DNA of 64,000 nt from Glossina fuscipes. Taxonomy: Eukaryota > Arthropoda > Insecta > Diptera > Glossinidae. Each line of letters begins with the position of its first letter. Within the stretch, counting starts at the first letter, position 1. The position numbers were made by a program, and so were the translations under genes. The notes under the pieces are model-generated. The model made no database searches and was not told where the DNA came from. It saw nothing but the letters and a program-made list of their open reading frames with translations. Shown piece by piece: positions 1 through 12,545 of the stretch. Where the stretch lies: positions 1,765,957-1,829,956 of the forward strand of contig NW_023998454.1 of NCBI RefSeq assembly GCF_014805625.2. Direction: 5' to 3'.

Positions 1-2365
1 TATTTCAAGCACTTGTATAAGTTATATATGGAAAGAATTATCATTTTTTTTTTGAAAATAGGCTAAAATCGAATGCCACGCCTATAAAAATTATTAAATT
101 ATTATTATTCGTGTTGTGTTAATCATATGTTCGATGTTAAAACGTGTGAAATTGCTAGCTTTCATTTTATTTCAATTATTCCATTTCATTCCATGTCGCT
201 TTTAATTCGCTTTTAATTCGCTAAATTTTGATTAAGTTGATTTGTAAATAATAAATAAAATAATTTTATCTGTTTTTCATTCGAATTCGCGTACGCGTGT
301 AACGTGATCAGAAATAGTTTACGTTTCAATAAAAAAAATAATTTAAGTTTTGCCAGAAGAAGCACTTGCAAACAAATTTGCCTGCAAAATCTTTCAGCTG
401 TTACGAAAAATATATATATTCTTATTTGATGAAACATCCCTTTTGGAATTGGTAGAATTTTTGATATATCAATTCAATATATCAATATACCCAATATATC
501 AATTTATATGAAAGTGAATGAAAGTTCACTCGTTTTATACTTGCAGGCCTTTAATATTTCATTTCAATCGAACGTAACTTTTTTTATCAAAGAATTTTGC
601 GCAGCAAGTAAGTAAGTGGATCGTCGTAAGTTTATATAGAGTAACTGAAAAGACAAACAAAAATATGAACAAGACCGTATTGCTTTCCACAGTGCCCTGG
701 CATGCACATCAAGTGGCTTTCTTCAAGCTTAGAAGCGCTTAAAATAACATAGAGACCCGTAATGTGTCTTTGTGTTTGATTAGCATCAACGCCAATTTGC
801 TATTGGAGAAGATAATGATTTTTTAGTGATCTGGATTTAGCAATCTGACAGCAAAGTTGGCAATAAAGGTGGAAGACAGTTCTTCCAACCCTTCGTATTT
901 GCCTAGGAGTATCTCTGGATAAATGACTACCGATTACTAGACTGAATGTCCCAGAATTTATCGAACAGTGTTTGGCATATATTAAGAAGTCATTTTCTAG
1001 GCAAAAGTTGTTAAATTTTAGCAGATATGCAGCTCGAAGACATGGTTAGGCAAATTGCTGTTGTAATTAGCTATCCATTTGAGGATATTCAGATAAATTT
1101 TTGCATTTAAGATGAGTCAAATTCCAAGCGAGGGTGGTAGTGACTTTGTTGCAAATGCGAAATGTTTTAGTTGAATACGAACTAAAAAGAAATAATTATG
1201 AAAATTGATTACTTTATATTGACGAAAAAACTCATTAGTATTTTACGCATTTTTAAGCACTAAATCATGTTAGTGTGAAGGCCTCGTCCTGATGGATGCA
1301 GATTAACATCGTACTCTTCCCGCTTAGTTTGTTATTTTAGGGTCTTCGGTTTTTCCAATTCTCAGTATTACTTACACCTTCAAACGCTGTAGTATTTCAC
1401 AAACTGTAATGCTATATAATGCTTTAAAATTCACGCTACAAAATTTGGTATTCCTTTAGATACAAGCTAGTAAACAAAATATTAAATTGTAACGTAAACT
1501 GCCTTTCGATTCTACAAAGTCTTTTTCAGATTAACAGCTGAATTAAGTTCGTACCAGTTAAATTTGAAAATTCTTTAGGTACACTTCTATGTTTGAAAAT
1601 AAATTCGCGATTATAAAATTTCTAAATTTCTTTTATTTTACAAGTTAGCTTAGAATTAAACCATCATAATTTTTAAACAAAGTCCTCGCTAAATTCCCTG
1701 TTGAACGGCAAGGCACAGAGTCGCTTATAATAAATAAAAAAATTTCCAAAAATGGTTGAGTGCTCAACTAACAAGTTTAATTTGCAAAGCCGCCAGCTTT
1801 GAGTTGCTCATATTCTGTTAAAATTCATTGCAAAATGCGATTTGGCGTCGGCATTGCAAAATTAAAAATTTCCAAATTGTTCTAAATATCTTTATCAGGA
1901 TCGGACAAGACTTCGTAAGCAGCTTTTAATGTTTACTACAATGCTTTAAAGGATGAAATAATGTTATTTTATTTTAGCGGAGATATCCAATAATGTCAAC
2001 ATAGGACAGCTGTTATGTTAGGTAGTGTTAGAAAACGTATTTCTTTAGTTACTACTTATGGGGAAATAAGCCGACGGCTTTGAAATATTAACATAGAAGT
2101 TTACATTGGTTTTGCAAATAGCGGGGAATATAACTACTGCTTTGTTTAATTTGATAATAAAAAAAATATTATGGCGGTCTCTCTTAGGCTAACTTGTAAA
2201 ATTAAATAAGTTTAATTCGCGTATTTTCCAAAACACTAAACACATCTAGGTTGCGTCTCGTTTCACGCTTAATTTATAAACATAACCATTTGGTTGCCCA
2301 ATTGTCATGTTAACAGAGTTTTTTAATTTTTTTTTTTTTGTCTTTTTACATTGTTTTAATTTAAC

Positions 2366-2461
2366 AGATATATATATTATATATATATATATATATATTA
2401 TAGATAGACAGATATAGATATTATAGATTAACAGATATATATATTATAGATATATATATAT
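2366..2461. repeat. TA-rich microsatellite
   Basis: Alternating TA runs are interrupted by short gatagacaga-like units. This is simple-sequence DNA with no coding potential. Confidence 0.85.
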
Positions 2462-2486
2462 TAATGCCGGCAACTTTGCAATTTAA

Positions 2487-2584
2487 CAGTTTATTAATGC
2501 TTTGCCTTTTTAACAGATTATTCCGCTACTGCTTTGCCTTTTTAACAAAAAATTCCTCTACTGCTTTGCCTTTTTGACAGAGCT
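2487..2584. repeat. 32-bp tandem repeat, about three units
   Basis: The core gctttgccttttt recurs at 2499, 2531 and 2563, an exact 32-bp period. The units share the following (a)acag or aaca stretch and differ at a few positions in the spacer. A TA-rich tract lies directly upstream. No coding role is visible. Confidence 0.85.
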
Positions 2585-3059
2585 CATGACCAAGCATTGC
2601 CATTTATTGTCAATTTTCCGTGTAACCTGATCGGCCATTAACCGTTCAAGCACCTTCGACAAATCAGTAAGAATGCTAAGTGAGCGGAAATCCTTAGGGA
2701 GAATATGATGATCACATAGAAGCACTTGGAGTGCGACACCGATATGACGAAAAAAAGTGCTTTAAGGATTAGAAAAAGGGCTGCACAAGTGTAAGGGAGA
2801 TTAGTTTGAAGCAGCCAAAACAGAGATTGATGAATAAATACCTTTCGAGAGAAATGAAAAGTCACACCTTTTCTCTGAAAACATCTCGCATCTATCTGCT
2901 CGACACCAGTGATTTCTCTTATGAAAAACGGAAGTTTTTTATCATGTACATATATGTTTGAGACCCTTTAAAAATTTTCAATACATCCTAAAAATAGGCA
3001 ATTTCTTAACAATAATATGACTGCCATGCGAAATACATGGTCTGGGGCGTTTATGGCCT

Positions 3060-3300
3060 GGGAAGTTATGGTGTGGGATATTTAAGGATAACAGAGGCTT
3101 GATTTCGCTTTGCTAATACTTTGAGCCTAAAAATATTGTAAGCAAAAATCTGCCCGCTTTGAAACTGAAAACTGTTAACTTTGTTAAAATTAAAATGTAG
3201 TAACTTTTGAGATATTTTGATGAAATTGGGGCACAGAGGTACTTGGCCCAAGGACGAACGCTATTAAAAATGGCCTACTTTTCCCACTACTCCCCTTATA
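3060..3300 (-). repeat. Dispersed repeat family A, eroded copy
   Basis: Read on the minus strand, it carries the family's recurrent 'aatttcatcaaaatatctca' block (3211-3237 region), also present near 19350 and 43040 on the plus strand. Copy ends are not clear. Confidence 0.5.
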
Positions 3301-6300
3301 ACGTCTTATTCGAAAAACTCGTTATATGGAAACAGTTGTAATTTTCAAAATGACTCGGCAAATATGGCTAAGTAACAGGGGAAACGTTTGCATTCTACTT
3401 TAAATTTGGACGAAGTGTTGGACTATCTTCTCATCTAATTGTCTCTCATTCAATACATTGCAATATTGTATACATGTAATATGTATATTGTATACATATG
3501 TTCATATTGCGTAGTCTCGCTCATTTCAGCTTTTTTCGCTCTTTTGTTCTCTTTCATAGCATTTGTTTATATTGGATGTTAAGAAGTACTACATTCCAAA
3601 TTCTATCCTGTACTATAATATATTCTAAATTGTATTAATTTTGTTGCTTAAATGTTGTTAATTAGACGTTGCGTACCATAATTTATAATTTTTTATAATG
3701 CATAATATTTTTATAAAGTTATGTAATATTTTATATAATGTTCTCGGATGCAAAAAGTGCGATCAGAAACATATCTTACAACACGCAAGAACATTATATT
3801 ATTATTATTAATTTAGCCAGAGAGTAAATTCTAGTCAATTGATTTGTAAACAATTGCATCCGTTTTTTATTCGAATTCGCTATACCACCCATTTATTTAA
3901 AAATTTTTTAGTTTCTATCCACGACGCATTGATGTGAAAATCAAGTCAGTGAAAATAAAAAAATATTTTATTTGTATATAGCAAAATTAAAAGTTTGCTT
4001 ATAATCGGAGCTATAAGTTTCTAAACTTGGAGATAAGCAATGGCTGAGTCCTTGAGTAAAACATATGGAATACATTTTAAACAGCATTTGATAACGTAGT
4101 GCTTTCCATTATTGGGATATGCAATTACGGTAAGAAAGACGGACATGCCTAGATTGATTCAAAATTGGATGCTGATTAAGAATATGTATACTTCAAAGGA
4201 GTCCTGAAGCTTCACTTTGGCTGCTACAAGCGTTTTGACTAAAATAAATATACCTCCATACTTCAGTTATAGATAAAAATATGTGAAGAGGAAGAAAAAT
4301 TTGAGGTGAAGAGCATTAAAGATTCACTCTGACATGAAGAGTATTTCCCTTGTTTTGCTCTCTATAATCTCGTTTACAGTTTCTCTCTTCTCATCCAAAA
4401 TAGAAGTAAAATAGTAGCAGATATCCAAAACAACTTTGTTATTAAAAACAGAGCAAAAAATGCCGGCAAACAAAACAACGAAAGCAAACGTACGTACGGG
4501 ACGTGTTGGAAAATTTGTCTTACGAGTTAAGCTCTTGTCTTACCGATTGTCGGTGTATGCGCGAGAATAATATTAATATTGAGAGAAGTAATTTTATTTG
4601 GAAATAAGATTCGCTTGTATAAAATAAACCAAAATCGTCAAAAATTAGTAACGTCAACGTTTAAAAATATTAGGTGAAGGCGGTCTCATGTAAAATAGCA
4701 AATAACTAAGAAAATTGAAACCAAATGATATTCAAAATATCTACAAATAGTGATCTTGTGCAATGCTTTAAAAATATAATGTGTGAGAAAGTATTATAAG
4801 GGTTACATAAAAAAAAAAAAAAAAAATATTGAATAAAAAAAAGAGTGTATGCTAAAGAGAAAATCAGTTAATAATAAATGCAACAACTAAACGACTAAAA
4901 GATTGCCGTATTTCTTTATTTAAACGTTCAACAGTGAAGACAAGCATAGTTTTCATCCTCTAGTCACATTGACCTCTATTTGACATTTATTTGTACAGCG
5001 TTATGTGTATTAAGCAAGCGAAGAAAATACTTATAATAACAATAATTTAAAGTGTCTTCTTAGAAATTGTAAGACATTTTTTATGCTTTCATACAAGCAT
5101 CAACTATTCTAATACAAAATACAAAATAATACAAAATTTACACCAGCCGTATAGTTCAAATCAAAAAAGGTATTTTCAACTCACTTCCTTTTATGAAAAT
5201 AGAAAAGGGTTAATTTGTAAATTCGTTTAAATATGGACACATATAGATACTAATGTATCTAGATAAAAGTGCGTTTATTGTTGTTTTCCTTTTCTCTAAA
5301 GTTATTCCACGTTATTTTCCCTTAAAGAGACGTATTTATGTGTATGGTAAATATATATATATATTTGTCTCTTATCAAAAAAAAAAAAAAAAACACAAGC
5401 GGCCAGTCACCTCTTTAACGCGTGTAGTTCAATGGCACGCACTAACGAACACGTAATCGCATTGATTACACTCTTTTTGCGAGGAAACGCTGAGATATTT
5501 AAGCTCATGTTTTACTTCTTCGTTACTTAATACTCTCTTTTTCTTTCTTCCCTATACTTCTGTATCTTTTCTCTTTCGAGCGTCAGGAAGCTACACAACT
5601 AACAACCAAAAGAATTAAGAAAGCTATGATAAGAGTCCAATAAAATTCCAATGATATAGAATTTTAACGGTTCCGAAATGAGTGACATGCAAACGCACAC
5701 GCCTTCGCGTGTTTTTAGGTTAAATGCCAACATATTTAAGAAACTCGCCAATACTTTTATAAACTTCAATTTCCAGCATGTGTCGTACCCCGCCCAGAAC
5801 GTAAAGCAAAGGATTGTTCATAAGCTTTAGTTTTTCCGTGAAACAAGGAAAAGCTTATGTCTGATTTGAGCTAAATCTTTTTATATATAGCATTTACTAC
5901 GCCCACTACCACTTTGCGTAAGGCATTCATTATAAGATAAAAGTCAACATCTCGATCGTACATCGCACAAATCGATTATATAATTGTTGTATAATAGATA
6001 CACCAAGCTCTTTTTTTACACGGTAGATAGATTCCTTAAAATACTGTGCAAAAAAAATAGTGGAAAACGCCACAGACAACATATGGTAAACAATCTTAAA
6101 AAATACTGTAAGAGGAGCAGTCTCTAAATATCTTCTTAAAAAACAGTGCAAAAAAATAATGGACCGAAAATGCTATCATCAGTAGCGGGGTTAGATATGT
6201 TTAGGACAACTGTTGAGTTTGACTCAAATAAAGGATTTTGTTGCGCTGATGAAGATCTAATTTAACAGCTAAAAAAATTATATTCGGCTATTGCACCTAT

Positions 6301-7385
6301 CTTAAAAAAAAACTCGAAAAAACTCGAGGTAGTCAATTTTATCTTTTTGAAATAGGTACCATAGAAACGAGAGGTTTTTATTGTTGCGTTTTTTCTAGAT
6401 GATTTGTTCTTGTTGTGTAGACCTGTCCTTTACAAATATTGGGCCATTATAAATACCCACTTGCGTGAAAAGACTTCCCTTCACTTTCGCCAAATTTGAA
6501 GTCGATACCTTAATTTTTGCGGCCAAGAGAATGTTTATATACAATAGATGGATTGATGGGCATGCTTACGTTGATTCAGAATTTGATGATGACCAAATGT
6601 ATATATTTTTTATGGGGCCTACCGCAAATGTTTCGTGAAATAGACTCCATACCCCATACTCCCCATCGCAGGGTTGGGACTACAAACAAGTAAGAAAGTT
6701 ATATTCTTTTATATCCCTTACCGTTATCCTAAAAAAGAGTAAAAAACGCGAAAAGAACTAAATATTCATACCATATAGTTTTGGTTGGGCGCGACTGTCT
6801 TTTTCTATTTTCTGAATATATGTAGAAATATATCTAGATACGTAGATGTTCACAGATGTTCACAGTTTTTGTCGAATAGGCCTACGGGCGTTGTGGTCGT
6901 ATCCGCTTTGAGTCATTTTTAAATTCTTTTGCAAATGTTTAGGTGACATCTTCATTTCTGCAAACGGGACAATGTTTACCACAGCTGCGGCGCATGTTTG
7001 GGTGCATGCCGAATTGAAAAGTGACCAAGAGTTTATAGTTTTGTACAGTTATTATAGCATCGCCCATAAAATGTACGTTTAAATTTTTTTAGTTTCGTCT
7101 TCGAAAATTTATGAGTAAATTCATCACAACTCTTTTTGAAAAACAGACGTGTTCACAGTTTACGTGACACTCTAGACCGATTTGGCCTTTTTTCAATACC
7201 AATCTGTGTACAAGAATCCTCAATGTTTCTGCCAAATTTGATGACGATAGCTTCACGGAAATGAATCTATAAATATGATATAAGGAGCACTAACACAATT
7301 GCAAAAAATCACACAAAACCTATTCAAGACAAATCGTGATAAAGTTGCATCTTCAGTGAAACCATATCTTCAGCTTTTTGTGCCA

Positions 7386-7461
7386 CATCCATACTATTGG
7401 TGTATACTCCATCCATACTATTGGTGGTGAGATACTCCATCCATACTATTGGTGGTGAGAT
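7386..7461. repeat. Minisatellite, 24-28 bp unit, three copies
   Basis: The block 'catccatactattggtg' starts at 7386, 7410 and 7438. The last two units also share the following gtgagatactc. A short tandem array in non-coding DNA. Confidence 0.9.
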
Positions 7462-7965
7462 AGGGGTTAGTGTCTTTAAGCAAAGATTAGTTATTTTGAA
7501 TAATCTATAAGCAATGGTATCTTATTTAAAACCGATTTTTTTCTGTCGTTCCAAGCAAGGAATCATTAAAAGTTAATCCTTAATGCCTCAGAATGCTATG
7601 TAAGTATATATAATATGTTGTCGAAAATGTATGGCAAAAACATCGTCAATGCCAGCGCAGTAGGTGCTTAATGTAGCAAGTGCAGATTAAACTGATATCG
7701 AAAATGGCTTTTTTCAACTCTTCCAATCAATTAACTAACAGTTGCCTGCGCTTCATTTAAGCGAAAAAATCTCAGAGGAAAGTATGTTAACGATAATGTG
7801 ATGACATTTTTGATAGCTAAGGACTTACATTTTTACTCTCTTTGCTTTTGCTCAAATTGTTCGTTTGTTTGAATTTTGCTACCTTGTGTTTATTTTTAAT
7901 TGGAAGAGCAATTTTTTTTTTTGATTTAGAAATTCTTAAGTTGTTTGAAAATATTTAAACCGCCT

Positions 7966-8309
7966 GTTATCAGTTCTCATTTATTTAACGGTAGCCTTGT
8001 ATTCATCATGCATCGATAAACCGTTACTTCATTTTTATTATTTACAAATCTCTTGTTGTTTATCAGCCTGAAGTAAGAATCAAATTTAATGGCTGTATAA
8101 TTAGAATAACTTTAGAATTTGACGGGCGCGCTACCCAGCGCTCGCTCATTCAAAATTATGTTAGGCCATCAAATACCATTTCGTTTAGAAGACAATGGCC
8201 ATTATGCATATAATATAAGAGTCGGGGTAATTTTAATTATGCGTTCTATTAATCAAATAAATTACATAATTAGTAAGTAATATTTTTAATTCTTTTCTTT
8301 TTCAAATAG
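7966..8309 (+). promoter_or_regulatory. GlyS 5' region, conserved in the duplicate
   Basis: Blocks such as 'cgttacttca' and 'atttacaaatctcttgt' are shared with 20528-20760 upstream of the GlyS pseudogene, so the duplication copied the 5' region. A 'gcatcgataaacc' stretch resembles a DRE core (TATCGATA), but this is only a resemblance. The sequence ends in a pyrimidine-rich tract and 'caaatag' directly before the start codon. That is a likely 3' splice site, so an untranslated first exon probably lies upstream. Its position was not resolved. Confidence 0.5.
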
Positions 8310-10766
8310 ATGTTACGACGCTTTTCGCGAGTAGAACCAGGCGGAGATTTAACGGATTATTTTGATCGTGGAGGCTTAGCATCGCGAGAAAATCGTTGGT
8401 CTTTTGAAATAGCGTGGGAAGTGGCAAATAAAGTTGGTGGCATTTACACGGTAATACGGTCTAAAGCTTACGTTTCTACTGAAGAAATGGGTGAGCAGCT
8501 TTGTTTAATGGGCGTGTACAAGGAGCATTGTGCTCGCACGGAAATGGAAGAGATTGAATTTCCACGCGGTAATCCACTGTTAGATGCCGTAAATAATTTA
8601 CGTTCACGTGGCTATAAAATCCATACTGGACGTTGGCTAGTTGATGGTAATCCGCAATTAATATTATTTGATATTGCTTCGGGAGCCTGGAAAATGGATC
8701 AATTTAAATCAGAATTATGGGATAAATGTCATATAGGTAAATAAAATACTGCATAATGAGGTTTACGTTGCCCCTCTATCGATTGTTTTTCCTTACAACA
8801 GGTGTGCCACACTTAGATGTAGAAACTAACGATGCCATAATTCTAGGCTATTTGATAGCAGAATTTTTGGAAGAGGTTCTCTTTCAATACGTATTGGGAA
8901 ACAGCCCCCTTGCTTATCACTTCTTTTTCTTTGATAGTTTCGTAACCGTGCTATTGAGTATTCAAAAATCCATGACTTGCAAAATCCACGCATCGTTGCT
9001 CACTTCCATGAATGGCAGGCCGGTGTAGGATTAATTGCTTTGCGCACTCGCCATATTGAGGTCGCTACAGTGTTTACAACACATGCCACGTTATTAGGTC
9101 GTTACCTATGTGCCGGTAACACTGATTTCTACAACAATCTTGACAAATTTGTGGTGGACGAGGAGGCTGGAAAACGTCAAATATATCATCGTTACTGTTT
9201 GGAACGAGCCGCCACTCATTTGTGCCATGTATTCACAACTGTATCGGAAATTACCGGCTATGAGGCAGAACACTTATTAAAACGTAAGCCGGATATTATT
9301 ACACCCAACGGTTTAAATGTGAAGAAATTTTCGGCTATACACGAATTCCAGAATTTGCATGCTTTGGCTAAGGAAAAAATTAATGAATTTGTTCGAGGTC
9401 ATTTCTATGGGTAGGTAAATGCGTTTATATACACACATACCATAAAAAAGAAATCTCTATGAAAATATTGTAATGTTGTCGTTTTTTGGCAGCCATATGG
9501 ATTTCGATTTGGATAAAACCTTGTACTTTTTCATCGCCGGTCGTTACGAGTTTGGCAACAAAGGTGCCGACATATTTATAGAGTCATTGGCTCGCCTCAA
9601 TGCGTTGCTTAAATATGAAAAACCTGATGCCACAGTTGTAGCTTTTCTGATTTTCCCCACGAAAACGAATAACTTCAATGTGGAATCCCTGCGTGGCCAT
9701 GCAGTGGTTAAGCAGTTACGGGATACCATTAATAATGTTCAGCAAGATATCGGCAAACGTATGTTTGATTCTTGTCTAAAAGGACATTTGCCTACAGCTA
9801 ATGAATTGCTAACCAAAGAGGACATGGTTAAAATCAAACGTTGCATGTATGCTATGCAACGTGATACGATGCCGCCTGTTACTACACACAATATTGTAAG
9901 CAAATGATCACAACGTCATTTTCAAATTAATGCTTCTCTTTTATAGGTTGATGATTGGAATGATCCCGTTCTAAATGCCATAAGACGCTGCCAAATGTTT
10001 AATACAATACATGATCGTGTAAAAATGGTTTTTCATCCAGAATTTCTTTCCTCTACTAACCCGTTGTTCGGCATTGACTATGAAGAATTTGTGCGCGGTT
10101 GTCATTTGGGTGTGTTTCCTTCATACTACGAACCGTGGGGTTATACGCCGGCTGAATGCACAGTGATGGGTATACCAAGCATTACAACAAATCTTTCCGG
10201 TTTTGGTTGTTTTATGCAAGAGCATATTAGCGACCCGAAATCCTACGGCATTTATATAGTTGATCGACGTTATATTGGTTTAGAGACTAGTGTCCAGCAA
10301 TTATCGAATTTCATGTTAGAATTTTCACGTTTGAATCGCCGTCAACGTATCATTCAGCGGAATCGTACCGAACGTTTGAGTGATCTGCTAGACTGGCGTA
10401 CTCTTGGTATTGTAAGTTTAAAATAGAATATAAAAAAATATTGAATTTTTTCACTTCATAAATATTACACTGAAACATTACAGTACTATAGGCAGGCTCG
10501 AGTTAAAGCTTTACAAATTGTTTATCGGGACTACTTAGATGAGAGTTGTCTGTATGGTTCGCGCAATAATTTAAATTTCTCCCGCCCTTTTAGCGAACCA
10601 CCCAGCCCTTCGTCGTCACGTAAGTGAAGACCTAATGTATGAAGATTTTAAATAACCCAGTATTTTATTTCTAGGGCACACTACACCTGTACCATCGGTT
10701 CACGGTTCAGATGACGAAGACTCAGTAGACGAAGAAACTGAACTCAAAGAATTAGGCATCAAATGA
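8310..10766 (+). CDS. GlyS: Glycogen synthase (UDP-glucose), 7 coding exons
   Basis: This enzyme adds glucose from UDP-glucose to the non-reducing ends of glycogen in the cytosol (GT3 family). Coding exons are 8310-8736, 8802-8875, 8938-9410, 9493-9895, 9947-10411, 10484-10619 and 10675-10766. All are joined by GT-AG introns with consistent phases and give 689 residues, close to the usual animal length. Seen in the protein: the UDP-glucose-binding KVGG at 41-44, the catalytic E-x7-E motif at E521/E529 (EPWGYTPAE), and the arginine cluster at about 590-602 that in this family senses glucose-6-phosphate. The Ser/Thr/Pro and acidic tail (about 645-689) resembles the phosphorylated regulatory tail of the family, and an RRFSRV N-terminus may also be a kinase site. 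The second donor (GAG|GTTCTC) is atypical. The start follows an AG acceptor, so the 5'UTR is probably spliced. The gene converges on the Cys-rich gene at 11064-12410. Confidence 0.97.
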
Positions 10767-10888
10767 TTTCTATTAGGCAACCAATGCAAATGACGTGCAC
10801 AGTTGCACCTTCTCTGTGACAAAAAATTTAAGTTAACTTCGTTAACTCTTGTCTCAGTTCCCATTAGTTGCGCTAGGATACATTTTAA

Positions 10889-10909
10889 AATAAAATTACG
10901 TTTTTTATT
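10889..10909. terminator. Back-to-back poly(A) signals of convergent genes
   Basis: A plus-strand AATAAA (10889-10894) lies 123 bp past the GlyS stop. A minus-strand AATAAA (10904-10909) lies 155 bp past the stop of the Cys-rich gene. The two signals are 9 bp apart, so the 3' ends of the convergent transcripts probably overlap. This is inferred from the hexamers only. Confidence 0.5.
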
Positions 10910-11063
10910 AATTTTTATTGGAAGTTGTGCATCAGTATCAGTTAGCATATCTTTAGAGAGTAATAAAAGCAATAACAAAAAAAATAATAGCTCAATAATA
11001 ACACCTGATCGTTATGAAATTTTTTTTACTAACACTGAATTTGAAATAAATAATTCGGGTTTT

Positions 11064-12410
11064 TCACAAACCCCGGCGGCTATACTTTGAGCGATTAAAA
11101 GTGTAACTATGTCCGCGTAGAGTAAAATGAGGTTCTGTCAATTTTTCCGCCGAGTCATTAATCGGGCGTTTATTTCCAGAACGTAAATCGTTGTCTATTT
11201 CGAAGTCTTCGCCACTACCCTCTATCTCAGTACAGTCGTCGCTGCGCGACCCATCCGGCAGCCGGCATTTCGTTTCCTCGTCGACCAAATCGTCATCTTT
11301 AATTTCTACTCCTTCAAAATCGTCGTCATCATCGTATTCTCCAAAATTATCATTCATGATCATAGGCCAAGAACCTATCATCGGTGGATAGTAGGACGGA
11401 TACATACTAGCACCAAAGCCACTACTATAAGAGTAACGTTGAAAACAATTTATACATTGTGCGGGTACACCATATAACAAAATTCGTCCATAAGGTAAGC
11501 GGTAACAACGTTCACAGCTCTTACTTCTGGTAGAGCTTCCCCTATTCGGACAACTGACATATGGCCAACGTGGTTGATAGAAACATTTCAATTTCCTTGA
11601 CTGAGTCCTTTTGTGGTACGGTACATATTTAGTCGCCTGATGACAATTTTCATGTTCTTCGCTTACATTATCATCGTCGTCGACACTCCTTTCACAAACC
11701 TTCACCCGTTTGGCGAACATAACTCGTGCTTTGCATTTCTCTCCACAGACCCTGTGACGCTTGTGGTGACAACGTGCTGCTGTTGAAAACTTTGATTTGT
11801 CGCAGTTTTTCGATGAACGAACTACCAAGCAACAAGGCTGCGTATGATTGAAACCGAAACCAAACTTTCCACCAACCCGTGACACATTTTGGTGTATATG
11901 TATATTATTCAAACTGTTGTGAGTCACATTACCCAACTGATTATCGATGATATTGTGAATTTCGTTAGTCACACGAATTATATTTGTGGTATTCGAGGGT
12001 TTCGTAGGCGCCGCCCTGTAATCCGTATCGTTGACACCCTGAACTAAAATCTGTTCAGCTATAAGAATCGGGCACACTGGGCACTTGCCTTCGCAATCAG
12101 TCTGATTCGCTGCATTTTTACAAACTTCCTTGCAATTGTCCAAATTTCGATGACATTCTTCGTATTCGCTTAAAGTTGGATGCTCGTAATTCTGGGCCTG
12201 AGTATGCACTACTATAGGGTTATCTTTCAATGTATGATGCACATAAGACTCCGAAGATTTTACATTGATTATCGTAACATTTTTAGCAAATGCCAGAGTC
12301 AATGTTAAGCTGACAGCGGTAGTTATAATAAAGATCTGATAAATAAATTTGCGTTTTTTATGAAAAATATCTGGTATTGCATATAAACTAACCCAAATTA
12401 CTTTTGCCAT
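11064..12410 (-). CDS. Secreted Cys-rich protein, copy 1 (unidentified)
   Basis: Single-exon frame of 448 residues from the ATG at 12410. An in-frame ATG at 12437 would add nine residues, but it is absent from the duplicate, so 12410 is preferred. A hydrophobic stretch at about 22-42 after HKKRK looks like a signal peptide or anchor. Cysteines follow at 86, 93, 97, 106, 110 and 113, then an N-glycosylation-rich linker. A CC-x8-C-x10-C-x7-C-x3-C motif (about 193-226) matches the genes at 25898-27407 and 27706-28988. A second Cys/Tyr region (C-x2-CYR, then C-x2-C) is followed by a Tyr/Pro/Gly segment and an Asp/Glu-rich tail. The function is not known to me. A matrix or cuticle role is speculation. 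Its duplicate is at 22541-23953. Confidence 0.85.
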   Translation of the reverse strand: MAKVIWVSLYAIPDIFHKKRKFIYQIFIITTAVSLTLTLAFAKNVTIINVKSSESYVHHTLKDNPIVVHTQAQNYEHPTLSEYEECHRNLDNCKEVCKNAANQTDCEGKCPVCPILIAEQILVQGVNDTDYRAAPTKPSNTTNIIRVTNEIHNIIDNQLGNVTHNSLNNIHIHQNVSRVGGKFGFGFNHTQPCCLVVRSSKNCDKSKFSTAARCHHKRHRVCGEKCKARVMFAKRVKVCERSVDDDDNVSEEHENCHQATKYVPYHKRTQSRKLKCFYQPRWPYVSCPNRGSSTRSKSCERCYRLPYGRILLYGVPAQCINCFQRYSYSSGFGASMYPSYYPPMIGSWPMIMNDNFGEYDDDDDFEGVEIKDDDLVDEETKCRLPDGSRSDDCTEIEGSGEDFEIDNDLRSGNKRPINDSAEKLTEPHFTLRGHSYTFNRSKYSRRGL

Positions 12411-12545
12411 AAAGAAAAATAACTTTTTTCGTAGCACAATTGTTTTGTATCGATTGTTTAATGTGAACTTTGCGGCTGGAGAAACTGTTTACGTTTAATA
12501 TGGTAATGCACGCACTAACTGCTCTGAACATCACACCAGTAGGCT
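12411..12545 (-). promoter_or_regulatory. 5' flank of Cys-rich copy 1, shared with copy 2
   Basis: By eye this flank aligns at roughly 70% with 23954-24080, then similarity fades. It marks the distal end of the duplicated block. No clear TATA box was assigned. Confidence 0.4.

Larger units (their letters stand above)
1..7965. other. Gene-free AT-rich intergenic DNA upstream of GlyS
   Basis: No open frame here has convincing codon use, splice sites or recognisable motifs. The stretch holds homopolymer runs, TA-rich tracts near 2366-2461, a 32-bp tandem repeat near 2487-2584, a 24-28 bp tandem repeat near 7386-7461, and eroded dispersed repeats near 3060-3300, 4140-4220, 6430-6680 and 7140-7260. 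Short open frames such as 3066-3251 (-) lie inside the dispersed repeats and are not called as genes. Confidence 0.7.

Noticed and set aside
660..1110. Possible mitochondrial-carrier-like pseudogene fragments
   Set aside because: A few short peptides looked suggestive, but they do not align in order and no diagnostic motif is present.
8756..9028. A separate 90-codon frame within GlyS
   Set aside because: It runs through two GlyS introns and changes frame relative to the conserved protein. The spliced GlyS model explains the sequence.
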